Assembly: GCA_025062175.1 (NCBI GenBank)
Contig: JANXAX010000091.1
Span: forward strand, 1 to 8,392
Origin: Anaerolineae bacterium
GTDB taxonomy: Bacteria > Chloroflexota > Anaerolineae > 4572-78 > NAK82
DNA: 8,392 nt
Direction: 5' to 3'
Shown piece by piece: positions 1 through 6,544 of the stretch; the first letter of the stretch is position 1, and the number at the start of each line of letters is the position of its first letter. The notes beneath the pieces are model-generated. The model ran no database searches, had not been told where the DNA came from, and worked only from the letters and a program-made list of their open reading frames with translations. A program made the position numbers and the translations under genes.

Positions 1-951
1 CCCCTCTTGGCGATTGTACCATCCGCTACTCCCAGCCCAACGCGAGAGGCGATGGCCACTTTAGAGCCGCATAAGGCCACGTTCACTCCGACGTGGACCG
101 CAACCGCTACTCCTTCGCCTGCAGCAACTGTCACTCCAACATACTCGCCGACGCCCAGTGCAACGGCAACGCCTTCGCCAACCCCCACTGTGACCAGTAC
201 CGCCAGCCCTGCACACACGCCATTCCCGACCTTAATACCGTGTGGCACAGCTCCACCCAGCTGGGGAGACCGTTCGACCTGGGTTGCGTACGTGGTCCAG
301 GAGGGTGACGACCTCTTGTCCCTGGCGCAGGGTGTGGGGACCACTGTTGCGGCGCTGTTACAAGCTAACTGCTTGCTGGATGCCGCTTCGATCAAGCCGG
401 GTGTGACATTGCTATTGCCGCGCGCGCTTCCAACCAGAACGGCAACCCCTACTACATCGCCAACGCTGTCGCCGCCACCACCTCGGATCAAGCTTCCGGT
501 CGTGGCAACCCCGTGGTTACCGCCGGTTTATCCACCGGCACCGTGGGTAACACTGGCGCCTCCCATGCCACCCCCGCCCACTTGGGCGCCATGGCCGACA
601 CCTATACCCCAACCTTATCCAACCTCGGCTCCGTTGCCACCGACACCGGTGCCGATTGTGACCCCTTATCCCACATCTCCGCCCGAACCAGCACCTGCGA
701 TCCCGGTTGGGCCAATCCCAATGTCTCCCGCGCCGCGCAGCACGTCGCTGCCACCTATCGGTTTTGTCCCGGCACCTTTCCCACCTGATCACGGTGCACC
801 ACAACCCTATAGTCCGGCTCCATATGTGCCTCCAGCACCGCCTTCTGCGCCACCGAGCGTTCCCCAACCAGGCCCTGTATTCCCCGAGCCAGCGCCGATG
901 CCCACTATACCGCCCTCCGGTGAGCCCATCGGTCCCGTTTTTGTGAAATAG
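1..951 (+). CDS. Proline-rich LysM-domain protein, 5' end missing
   Basis: The frame is open to the left edge, so the true start lies outside; the TTG at 7 has no visible ribosome site and is probably internal. Numbering from that TTG, residues 1-75 are a Thr/Pro/Ser-rich low-complexity linker. Residues about 94-138 form one LysM domain (YVVQEGDDLLSLAQGVGTTV, then a helix and IKPGVTLLLP), a fold that binds GlcNAc-containing glycans such as peptidoglycan. Cys79 and Cys122 flank and fall within the domain and could form a disulfide, as expected for an exported protein. Residues 141-314 are extremely proline-rich (69 Pro in 174 residues), with PPPP runs at 156-159 and 188-191 and no recognisable domain. 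The protein is probably a cell-envelope or surface protein; any signal peptide, membrane anchor or catalytic domain would lie in the missing part. It ends 2 nt before mnmE and is likely co-transcribed with it. LysM is a firm call; the overall function is unknown. Confidence 0.85.
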   Translation, partial: PLLAIVPSATPSPTREAMATLEPHKATFTPTWTATATPSPAATVTPTYSPTPSATATPSPTPTVTSTASPAHTPFPTLIPCGTAPPSWGDRSTWVAYVVQEGDDLLSLAQGVGTTVAALLQANCLLDAASIKPGVTLLLPRALPTRTATPTTSPTLSPPPPRIKLPVVATPWLPPVYPPAPWVTLAPPMPPPPTWAPWPTPIPQPYPTSAPLPPTPVPIVTPYPTSPPEPAPAIPVGPIPMSPAPRSTSLPPIGFVPAPFPPDHGAPQPYSPAPYVPPAPPSAPPSVPQPGPVFPEPAPMPTIPPSGEPIGPVFVK

Positions 952-953
952 AG

Positions 954-2345
954 ATGGGTGTCTTCAACCTCGATGACACAATCGCGGCGGTCGCTACACC
1001 GCTTGGAGAAGGCGGCATCGGCATCGTCAAGATAAGCGGCCCGGCTGCTGTGGAGATCCTCCACCGCCTCTTCTCGCCGGCCAGTCCATCTATCGTTTCA
1101 TCCGATTTCCGACCACGTCAGCTGCGCTGGGGATATATCCGTGATCCGCATGATGGCAGCATCGTGGATGAAGTGCTCGCAGTCGTAATGCCTGCTCCCC
1201 ATAGTTACACCCGCCAAGATGTTGTCGAAATCCAATCTCACGGGGGCATCCTGCCAGTGCGCCGTATCCTGGAGCTGGTCTTGACCCATGGGGCACGTCT
1301 GGCCGAGCCTGGCGAAATGACCCTACGTGCGTTTTTAAACGGCCGTATCGACCTGGCCCAAGCGGAAGCGGTGCTTGACATTGTCCGGGCACGGACTGAG
1401 TCAGCCCTGCGTGTGGCAGTTGCCCAGCTGGGAGGGCGACTTTCAGCCCGCGTGCGGCCGGTCCGTACACAATTGTTAAACATCCTAGCCTACCTGGAGG
1501 CCAGCATCGACTTCACGGAAGACGAGATCCCCATTCAGGACATTATCACTCCCCTGAACGCAGTAGCGAATGCGCTGGCGGAGCTGCTTAATACAGCAGA
1601 CCGCGGGATGATCTATCGTTATGGGATACGTGCTGCCATCGTCGGCCGACCAAACGTGGGCAAGAGCTCCCTGCTCAACGCATTGCTGCGCGGCGACCGC
1701 GCAATTGTGACCCCTATCCCGGGCACCACACGCGACACGTTGGAAGAAACCGTCAATTTACAGGGTGTACCACTGATCTTGGTCGACACTGCCGGCATCC
1801 GTGCCCATCCCCAGGATGAAGTCGAACGCCTCGGTGTGGAACGCAGCCGCGCCGCACTGCGCCAAGCCGACCTGGCGCTGTTGGTACTCGACGGTAGCTG
1901 CCCTTTGGAAGCAGCCGACTTCGAAATCGCTGCGCTCATCGGTGAGCGACCTGCCTTGGTGGTGATCAACAAGAGTGATTTACCTCCCCGGGCCGAAACA
2001 GACGCGCTGCTTTCCCTTCTGCCATCGGCATCCCTTGTGCGCATTTCGGCGTTAACCGGAGAGGGAATTGCGGAGCTGGAGAATGCTATTCTCGAAAAAG
2101 TTTTGGGGGGTCAGGTGCTCACTGCGGACATACCCCTGGTGAGCAATGCACGCCATAAGGCCGCTTTATCCCGGGCCCGTGAACACGTGCTCGCTGCTAT
2201 CGAAGGACACCATCAAGGATTAAGCGCAGATCTGGTGGCGATTGACGTACGCGAAGCGATGGATGCCTTGGGCGAGATCACAGGAGAAACTGCCACAACA
2301 GACTTGTTGGAGACGATCTTCAGCCAGTTCTGCATCGGCAAGTAG
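954..2345 (+). CDS. mnmE: tRNA modification GTPase MnmE (TrmE)
   Basis: MnmE works with MnmG (not in this window) to install the 5-carboxymethylaminomethyl group on U34 of certain tRNAs, using 5,10-methylene-THF, GTP and K+. The protein is 463 aa, the usual length. The N-terminal folate-binding domain (1-120) opens with the family signature DTIAAVATPLGEGGIGIVKISG. A helical domain (about 121-215 and 375-463) brackets the inserted G domain: P-loop GRPNVGKS 231-238, with the Asn expected to coordinate K+; switch I IPGTTRD 255-261; DTAG 278-281; NKSD 339-342; SAL 365-367. The catalytic C-terminal FCIGK is intact, with Cys460. All key residues are present, so the enzyme should be functional. The ATG is 2 nt after the preceding stop and has no clear Shine-Dalgarno, which suggests translational coupling to the LysM gene. 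Its stop lies 1 nt from that of convergent ruvA. Confidence 0.98.
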   Translation: MGVFNLDDTIAAVATPLGEGGIGIVKISGPAAVEILHRLFSPASPSIVSSDFRPRQLRWGYIRDPHDGSIVDEVLAVVMPAPHSYTRQDVVEIQSHGGILPVRRILELVLTHGARLAEPGEMTLRAFLNGRIDLAQAEAVLDIVRARTESALRVAVAQLGGRLSARVRPVRTQLLNILAYLEASIDFTEDEIPIQDIITPLNAVANALAELLNTADRGMIYRYGIRAAIVGRPNVGKSSLLNALLRGDRAIVTPIPGTTRDTLEETVNLQGVPLILVDTAGIRAHPQDEVERLGVERSRAALRQADLALLVLDGSCPLEAADFEIAALIGERPALVVINKSDLPPRAETDALLSLLPSASLVRISALTGEGIAELENAILEKVLGGQVLTADIPLVSNARHKAALSRAREHVLAAIEGHHQGLSADLVAIDVREAMDALGEITGETATTDLLETIFSQFCIGK

Positions 2346-2346
2346 C

Positions 2347-2928
2347 TCACCACCGCGCCAGGCTGCTGAGCGCCAGACGCACCCGTTCCTCCACAGGTTG
2401 GTCGCGCACCTCAGGCGGCAATGCACGCAAAGCTGCATGGGCCTCCGCAGCCGAATACCCTAACGCAGTGAGCGCCGCGATCACCTCACTATCCGCGTCG
2501 CTGATGGGAGCACCCACCATTCCCACCTCTTCGGTGCCAATCTTATCGCGAAGGGCAAAAACGAGCTGACGGGCTTTCTTGGGGCCGATTCCGGGCACGC
2601 GCGCCAACAGTGCAATTTCCTCACGCATCACCGCCCGGCGCAACATCTCAGCTGGCACGTGCGATAAGATCGAGAGAGCCACCCGAGGGCCGATGCCCGG
2701 AACACTCAGCAGGGTGCGAAATAGCTGCCACGACTCGCGGTCGGCAAAGCCGTACAGAGTGAGCTCATCCTGTCGTACCTGGAGATGGGTGTAGAGGGTC
2801 ACCGAACCGCCATCAATTGCGTCCAACAGATCGGCCGGCACGTGCACGATGAAACCGATGCCGTTCACGTCCAGCAACAAAGCACCTTCGCGTTTTTCTA
2901 TGACCTCCCCGCGAATACGTCCGATCAT
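2347..2928 (-). CDS. ruvA: Holliday junction branch migration protein RuvA
   Basis: RuvA binds four-way DNA junctions as a tetramer, loads the RuvB helicase and works with the RuvC resolvase in recombinational repair. The 193-aa protein has the standard three domains. The N-terminal OB fold (1-62) starts MIGRIRGEVIEK and includes VNGIGFIVHVP. The middle domain carries two helix-hairpin-helix motifs, VPGIGPRVA (76-84) and VPGIGPKKA (111-119), which contact the DNA backbone. After a flexible linker (about 133-145), the C-terminal domain (146-193, EVIAALTALGYSAAEAHAAL) contacts RuvB. The ATG lies 9 nt after the ruvC stop, so the two are co-transcribed; the ribosome site is weak. ruvB, which often follows, is absent: the next gene downstream is convergent mnmE, 1 nt away, so RuvB must be encoded elsewhere. 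Confidence 0.97.
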   Translation of the reverse strand: MIGRIRGEVIEKREGALLLDVNGIGFIVHVPADLLDAIDGGSVTLYTHLQVRQDELTLYGFADRESWQLFRTLLSVPGIGPRVALSILSHVPAEMLRRAVMREEIALLARVPGIGPKKARQLVFALRDKIGTEEVGMVGAPISDADSEVIAALTALGYSAAEAHAALRALPPEVRDQPVEERVRLALSSLARW

Positions 2929-2937
2929 GCGAACGCT

Positions 2938-3447
2938 CTACCGGAGATTATCCTGGCCAGATGCCGATAGAACACGCCAACGTGAAAAATGTAGATCGCA
3001 AATCGCCAAAGCCAGAGCATCGGCTGCGTCATCCGGTCCGGGGATCTCGGCCAAGCCGAGCAAGTGTTGCACCATCCGCTGCATTTGTTTCTTAGAAGCG
3101 GCCCCATAGCCGGTGACCGCTTCCTTCACTTCAGACGGCTTATACTCATGGATAGGCACATCCGCATCTGCCAGCGCCAAAAGCACTACACCGCGTGCTT
3201 GTCCTACAGCCAGAGCAGTCCGGGCATTTTTGCTGAAGAAAATCTCCTCCACCGCCGCACTCTCCGGCCGCCATTCGCTTATTAGTGTCCGCAACTGACG
3301 ATAGATTTCCTGTAAGCGACGAGCTAGTTCCGAGCGGGCGGACGTTGTGATGACTCCGTAGTGTAGTGCGGTGATCCGGTCTCCGGATCCCTCTACAAGG
3401 CCATAACCGGTTGTCGCAGTGCCTGGATCTATGCCGAGGACGCGCAC
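2938..3447 (-). CDS. ruvC: Crossover junction endodeoxyribonuclease RuvC
   Basis: RuvC is the dimeric, Mg-dependent nuclease that cuts Holliday junctions symmetrically after RuvAB branch migration. The 169-aa protein has an RNase H-like fold with all four expected acidic residues: Asp7 in GIDPG, Glu67 in VEEIFF, and Asp140 and Asp143 in DAADALALA. The FFSKNARTALAVGQARGV stretch (70-87) and the YKPSEVKEAVTGYG segment (102-115), involved in DNA contact in the family, are conserved. The start is GTG: an in-frame TAG lies four codons upstream, no ATG is available between them, and a GGAAAGA ribosome site precedes it. It is the middle gene of yebC-ruvC-ruvA, 37 nt after yebC and 9 nt before ruvA, an order common in many bacteria. 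Confidence 0.97.
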   Translation of the reverse strand: MRVLGIDPGTATTGYGLVEGSGDRITALHYGVITTSARSELARRLQEIYRQLRTLISEWRPESAAVEEIFFSKNARTALAVGQARGVVLLALADADVPIHEYKPSEVKEAVTGYGAASKKQMQRMVQHLLGLAEIPGPDDAADALALAICDLHFSRWRVLSASGQDNLR

Positions 3448-3484
3448 GGACTATCTTTCCATCGAACAGATGCTCATCCCATCA

Positions 3485-4225
3485 CTACGCCGTGGCGAGG
3501 ATCTCTTCCGGAACATCCAAATTGGAATAGATCTGCTGCACGTCATCGAGCTCCTCCAGCTGCTCGATCAAGTGCAGAACTTGCAAGGTTTCCTTCTCAT
3601 CAAGGGAGACCAGCGTTTTGGGTACCATGGAAAGCTCTGCTTCTTCGACCTTGATCCCGCGCTTCTGCAAGGCCTCTGCCACTATACGCAGGTCAGTCGG
3701 CGCCGTATAGATCTCGACGATTTCACTGCTGACGTCTACGTCCTCTGCGCCCGCATCGACCGCCATCATAAAGAGGTCATCGGGATCGCGCCCGCCCCGC
3801 TCGATGGTGATGAGCCCCTTGGTCTCAAACATCCAGGTAACCGCTCCAGCCTCGGCCAAACTGCCGCCGCCTCGGTTCAGCACCCGACGAACTTCCGCCA
3901 GAGTGCGATTGCGGTTGTCTGTGAGGCATTTGATCAACAGGGCAACCCCGTGAGGGGCATATCCCTCATACATCACTTCTTCGGGTGCACCGCCCTCCAG
4001 CTCGCCGGTGCCGCGCTTGATGGCACGTTCGATGTTCTCCTTGGGCATGTTGGCTGCCTTGGCCTTTTCGATGGCCAGACGCAGCGCCGGATTGGCACCC
4101 GGATCACCGCCATTGCGTGCCGCTAAGGTAATATCACGCGCCAGACGTGTAAACAGCTTGCCACGCTTTGCGTCCTCGGCGCTCTTCTTGCGCTTAATCG
4201 TGCTCCACTTTGAGTGACCGCTCAT
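3485..4225 (-). CDS. yebC: YebC/TACO1-family protein
   Basis: This 246-aa protein matches the YebC family over its full length. It starts with the signature MSGHSKWSTIKRKK, followed by the basic helical segment LFTRLARDITLAARNGGDP, ALRLAIEKAKAANMPKENIERAIKRGTG (48-75) and YEGYAPHGVALLI. The later domains carry NRNRTLAEVRRVLNRGGGSLAEAGAVTWMF and a C-terminal alpha/beta region. The family was long annotated as a DNA-binding transcriptional regulator. Later work on bacterial YebC and mitochondrial TACO1 supports a ribosome-associated role helping translation through difficult, notably proline-rich, stretches. Which role applies here cannot be told from sequence. It is the first gene of the operon with ruvC and ruvA, has a strong Shine-Dalgarno (AGAGGAG at 4234-4240, 8 nt spacing), and is transcribed from the extended -10 promoter upstream. 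Confidence 0.96.
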   Translation of the reverse strand: MSGHSKWSTIKRKKSAEDAKRGKLFTRLARDITLAARNGGDPGANPALRLAIEKAKAANMPKENIERAIKRGTGELEGGAPEEVMYEGYAPHGVALLIKCLTDNRNRTLAEVRRVLNRGGGSLAEAGAVTWMFETKGLITIERGGRDPDDLFMMAVDAGAEDVDVSSEIVEIYTAPTDLRIVAEALQKRGIKVEEAELSMVPKTLVSLDEKETLQVLHLIEQLEELDDVQQIYSNLDVPEEILATA

Positions 4226-4233
4226 AGAACCTG

Positions 4234-4240
4234 CTCCTCT
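4234..4240 (-). promoter_or_regulatory. yebC ribosome binding site
   Basis: AGAGGAG on the minus strand, 8 nt before the yebC ATG. It is a strong match to the anti-Shine-Dalgarno and fixes the start used for yebC. Confidence 0.8.
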
Positions 4241-4257
4241 CTATGAACTACACCTAT

Positions 4258-4271
4258 GCCGCCTCCGCGGC
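4258..4271 (-). other. GC-rich hairpin in the yebC leader
   Basis: GCCGC-GGAG-GCGGC on the minus strand gives a perfect 5-bp GC stem with a 4-nt loop in the predicted roughly 60-nt leader, about 18 nt upstream of the ribosome site. There is no following U-run, so it is not a terminator. It may stabilise the transcript or be incidental. Confidence 0.4.
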
Positions 4272-4292
4272 AGAGACACTTCTGATTTTTTC

Positions 4293-4322
4293 ATTATAGC
4301 ACAGATCTTCTCTCTTTGCCAT
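4293..4322 (-). promoter_or_regulatory. Promoter of the yebC-ruvC-ruvA operon
   Basis: On the minus strand a perfect TATAAT (4293-4298) is preceded by TGC, giving the extended -10 form TGnTATAAT. A weak -35, ATGGCA (4317-4322; 4 of 6 to TTGACA), lies 18 bp upstream. Predicted transcription start is about 4286, leaving a leader of about 60 nt before yebC. No other promoter-like sequence is seen before ruvC or ruvA, so all three genes probably depend on it. A housekeeping sigma factor of the usual type is assumed. Confidence 0.7.
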
Positions 4323-4402
4323 TCCCAGCCATACCCAGGCAATGCCCAATAGCCTATAGATGGACTGGCAACGGAGGTCATGCCCGATAGATGCACCGCC
4401 GA

Positions 4403-4422
4403 GCGTCTCTTTGCGGAGACGC
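4403..4422. other. Perfect 7-bp inverted repeat in the divergent intergenic region
   Basis: GCGTCTC (4403-4409) and GAGACGC (4416-4422) are separated by 6 nt and would form a GC-rich hairpin on either strand. Neither strand shows a T-run after the stem, so it is not a rho-independent terminator. It lies between the two divergent promoters, outside any convincing gene, and could be a protein-binding site or part of a small structured RNA. Confidence 0.5.
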
Positions 4423-4431
4423 CGATCCCCC

Positions 4432-4455
4432 GTCCGAACAGGCGGACAGTCTGTC
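4432..4455. other. Cluster of two short inverted repeats
   Basis: GTCCG (4432-4436) pairs with CGGAC (4443-4447) across 6 nt. Overlapping it, GACAG (4445-4449) and CTGTC (4451-4455) form a near-palindrome around a single T. With the 7-bp repeat 9 nt to the left, these make a symmetric cluster upstream of the rightward promoter. Function is unknown; the second element looks more like a dimeric protein site than an RNA stem. Confidence 0.35.
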
Positions 4456-4495
4456 GCAAGCTCTCAAGGAAGATTTTGCAACCGCCCTGGCTTAC

Positions 4496-4524
4496 TTGCG
4501 CCCGTGATCAGCTTGAGATATATT
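4496..4524 (+). promoter_or_regulatory. Putative promoter for the membrane-protein gene
   Basis: TTGCGC (4496-4501; 4 of 6 to TTGACA) and TATATT (4519-4524; 5 of 6 to TATAAT) are separated by the ideal 17 bp. The predicted start is about 4531, giving a leader of about 60 nt. An inverted repeat CTTGA/TCAAG (4512-4516, 4528-4532) brackets the -10 and could be an operator. The remaining part of the 365-nt gap (4226-4590) holds the yebC promoter, several inverted repeats and no convincing gene. Confidence 0.5.
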
Positions 4525-4576
4525 ACGTCAAGTTAGACATGGGGTGATGGCCCACGGCCAGTTCGAGTTCTTGATC

Positions 4577-4584
4577 GAAGGGGG
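4577..4584 (+). promoter_or_regulatory. Ribosome binding site deciding the membrane-protein start
   Basis: GAAGGGGG directly abuts the ATG at 4585 but sits 6 nt before the ATG at 4591. Normal spacing favours 4591 as the start. Confidence 0.65.
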
Positions 4585-4590
4585 ATGTTT

Positions 4591-5709
4591 ATGGCCACTA
4601 GCACATCAGTCCCATCAGAGACAAGTGCGACGCAACGACTCAGAACTGCGCTCAACACTCAGATGGCGCCACCGGGCGACTCGCGGGATGAAAGACAGGG
4701 GGAATGGCATGAACGCAATCAGCGGCTGCGTGAGGCGCGCGACCGCGTGCAGGACTTGCGCACCCTGCTCTCCGGCGCACGCAATGGCGACATCACCCCC
4801 ACTGAGCTCGCTGGTGCCATCGAACGTCTCCGCGATGAGGTTAACCATCTACTACAAGCGCTTCCCGGCGCCGAACCGGTGCGCCGCATCGTCAGCCTCT
4901 GGATGCAAGTCCAAGCCATCCCACTGGTTCATGACCCCTATGCTGCGCTCAGCGTCCAAGAGTATTTGCGCCAGCTGGGTGTGTTGGAAGTGCTATGCCG
5001 TAAAATTGTGTTCCAGGTCGCTCTGATCACTATCCCAGAACGGGTCAACGAATGGCTGCGGCTAGCACGCCCTGGCTACTACATCCCGTTCCACGAGGTC
5101 TTTGCCGACGAGCTACCTGACTTTGAGGAACGCGTGCAAGTGCTTCACTACCTGGCCTGGGCGCCTAGAGTGCTCACAGGCGGATTGGTGAACGTCGAGC
5201 TGGGATTGATCTATCGCTATTCCTCCAATCCGACGCATCGCTATCTTACCGCGGTCGGTGTGGCACTGGCCTTTCTGACAGCTTCAGGGCTGATCGTTGC
5301 CGCGTGTCATCTGCCTCTGTCGGATTGGCCCCTACAGCCGACGCGCATAGGCACGCTGCTGATCGGTTGGGCAGCCGTCCTGGTCGGGGTGCTCGTCCAC
5401 ATTGGCATTAGCACCACCAAGCAGGTGCAACAGCAAGGGGGACGCCCACCCATCATCGCCATGGAAGATGCCCTGCTCTGGATCAACGCGCGTTTCGGCT
5501 ATATCCTGTTCAAGCTCCTGATGGCTCTAGTGGGCTTCTTCGCGCTGGCGTTCACCACCGGTGCAGACAAGGTGACGCCCTTCAGCATGTTCCTGGTCGG
5601 TTATGGTCTCGACAGCGTGATCGAAATCTTCGGTGTCAGCCTGGAGCAGCGCGCTGCAACTCGCCTGGGCGCCCTTAAGCGACGGCTAGCGCTGGAATTG
5701 ATGGGGTGA
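4591..5709 (+). CDS. Unassigned membrane protein with N-terminal coiled coil
   Basis: I do not recognise this 372-aa protein. Residues about 34-92 are charged and heptad-like (RNQRLREARDRVQDLRTLL, then AIERLRDEVNHLLQAL), predicting a coiled coil. Residues about 97-215 look like a soluble, mostly helical domain (VLCRKIVFQVALITIPERV, GYYIPFHEVFADELPDFEERV). Then come hydrophobic segments at about 216-241, 252-274, 304-324 and 331-351, so three or four membrane helices. The last contains FLVGYGLDSVIEIFG and leads into a basic amphipathic tail. There is no signal peptide, so the N-terminal half is probably cytoplasmic. Start 4591 is chosen because the ribosome site abuts the alternative ATG at 4585. 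The gene stands alone, divergent from yebC and convergent with thyA 22 nt away, so neighbours give no functional hint. No catalytic or metal-binding motif is visible; a scaffold or sensor role is possible but unsupported. Confidence 0.85.
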   Translation: MATSTSVPSETSATQRLRTALNTQMAPPGDSRDERQGEWHERNQRLREARDRVQDLRTLLSGARNGDITPTELAGAIERLRDEVNHLLQALPGAEPVRRIVSLWMQVQAIPLVHDPYAALSVQEYLRQLGVLEVLCRKIVFQVALITIPERVNEWLRLARPGYYIPFHEVFADELPDFEERVQVLHYLAWAPRVLTGGLVNVELGLIYRYSSNPTHRYLTAVGVALAFLTASGLIVAACHLPLSDWPLQPTRIGTLLIGWAAVLVGVLVHIGISTTKQVQQQGGRPPIIAMEDALLWINARFGYILFKLLMALVGFFALAFTTGADKVTPFSMFLVGYGLDSVIEIFGVSLEQRAATRLGALKRRLALELMG

Positions 5710-5731
5710 ATCATGCACTTTCTCCGCGTGA

Positions 5732-6526
5732 CTAAACCGCCACTGGCGCCTTGATGGGCGGATGGCAACGATAATCCAGCAGTTGGATGTCTTCGTACCG
5801 GAAATCGAAAAGGGAAGTCACGGCGGGATTGAGCTGCACACGCGGCAAGGGATACGGTGTTCGGCTCAGCTGCAGCTGCACCTGCTCCAAATGGTTGAGA
5901 TAGATGTGAGCATCCCCCAGGACGTGGATGAACTCGCCCGGCTGCAGGCCGGTCACATGGGCCACCATCATGGTCAGCAGCGCATACGAGGCGATGTTGA
6001 AGGGCACTCCCAGGAACAGGTCGGCGCTGCGCTGATACAGCTGACATGAGAGGCGCCCTTCAGCGACGTAGAATTGAAACAGCACATGACACGGCTGCAG
6101 TGCCATTTTCTCCAGGTCGGCTACGTTCCAAGCACTGACCACCAGGCGACGCGAATCCGGATTGCGTCGGATCTCTTCAACTACCCAGCTGAGCTGGTCG
6201 ATGTGCCGTCCGTCGGGAGCCGGCCATGCACGCCACTGATAGCCGTACACCGGGCCGAGATTGCCCTCTGCATCGGCCCACTCGTCCCAGATGTGCACGC
6301 CGTGCTGATTGAGCCAGCGAATGTTCGTATCACCGCGCAGGAACCACAGCAGCTCATAGACGATGCCGCGCCAGAACATCCGCTTGGTTGTCACCAGAGG
6401 GAAGCCAGCCGCCAGGTCGAAGCGCAGCTGCGCACCGAAGACGCTCAACGTGCCCACCCCTGTGCGATCCGCTTTACGCCTCCCGTGGTTAAGGACATAG
6501 CGCAGCAGGTCCAGATAGGGTTGCAT
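5732..6526 (-). CDS. thyA: Thymidylate synthase ThyA
   Basis: ThyA converts dUMP and 5,10-methylene-THF to dTMP and dihydrofolate in the cytoplasm. The start chosen is the ATG at 6526 (MQPYLDLL), because GGAGG at 6535-6539 lies 8 nt upstream; the GTG at 6535 overlaps that site. This gives 264 aa, the length and numbering of the E. coli enzyme. Present are Arg21 (RTGVGT), Glu58 and Trp80, nucleophile Cys146 (QPCHVLFQF), Arg166 and Asp169 (QRSADLFLG), Asn177, His207 and Tyr209, and the C-terminal IKAPVAV that closes over the active site. It should be fully active. It starts 18 nt after the MBL-fold gene and is probably the last gene of that operon. No folA follows; the next gene is convergent 22 nt away, with no terminator visible in the gap. 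Confidence 0.98.
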   Translation of the reverse strand: MQPYLDLLRYVLNHGRRKADRTGVGTLSVFGAQLRFDLAAGFPLVTTKRMFWRGIVYELLWFLRGDTNIRWLNQHGVHIWDEWADAEGNLGPVYGYQWRAWPAPDGRHIDQLSWVVEEIRRNPDSRRLVVSAWNVADLEKMALQPCHVLFQFYVAEGRLSCQLYQRSADLFLGVPFNIASYALLTMMVAHVTGLQPGEFIHVLGDAHIYLNHLEQVQLQLSRTPYPLPRVQLNPAVTSLFDFRYEDIQLLDYRCHPPIKAPVAV

Positions 6527-6534
6527 GGCACTCA

Positions 6535-6539
6535 CCTCC
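6535..6539 (-). promoter_or_regulatory. thyA ribosome binding site
   Basis: GGAGG on the minus strand, 8 nt from the ATG at 6526 and overlapping a GTG three codons upstream. It selects the ATG and places thyA translation inside the short MBL-thyA gap. Confidence 0.75.
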
Positions 6540-6544
6540 GCCCC

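Noticed and set aside
7..9. TTG at position 7 as the real start of the LysM protein
   Set aside because: The frame is open to the edge, nothing upstream resembles a ribosome site, and an exported LysM protein should have an N-terminal signal that is absent here.
3419..4126. 235-codon open frame on the + strand opposite yebC and the start of ruvC
   Set aside because: The opposite strand encodes an unmistakable full-length YebC; this frame has no domain and follows from the codon bias of yebC.
4403..4422. Rho-independent terminator
   Set aside because: The stem is good but neither strand has the following T-run, and no gene ends nearby.
4241..4459. 72-codon - strand frame upstream of yebC
   Set aside because: It runs across the extended -10 promoter and leader of yebC and has an arbitrary composition.
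4360..4536. 58-codon + strand frame in the intergenic region, starting MDWQRRSCP
   Set aside because: It has no ribosome site, an Arg/Ser-rich random-looking composition, and runs through the inverted repeats and the putative promoter.
5601..6047. 148-codon - strand frame across the thyA 3' end and the membrane-protein end
   Set aside because: It overlaps two better-supported genes, is Arg/Ala/Pro-rich low complexity, and has no motif.
954..6526. A linked folate system, because MnmE and ThyA both use 5,10-methylene-THF
   Set aside because: The two genes lie in different operons on opposite strands with unrelated genes between them; shared cofactor use alone does not make a system.
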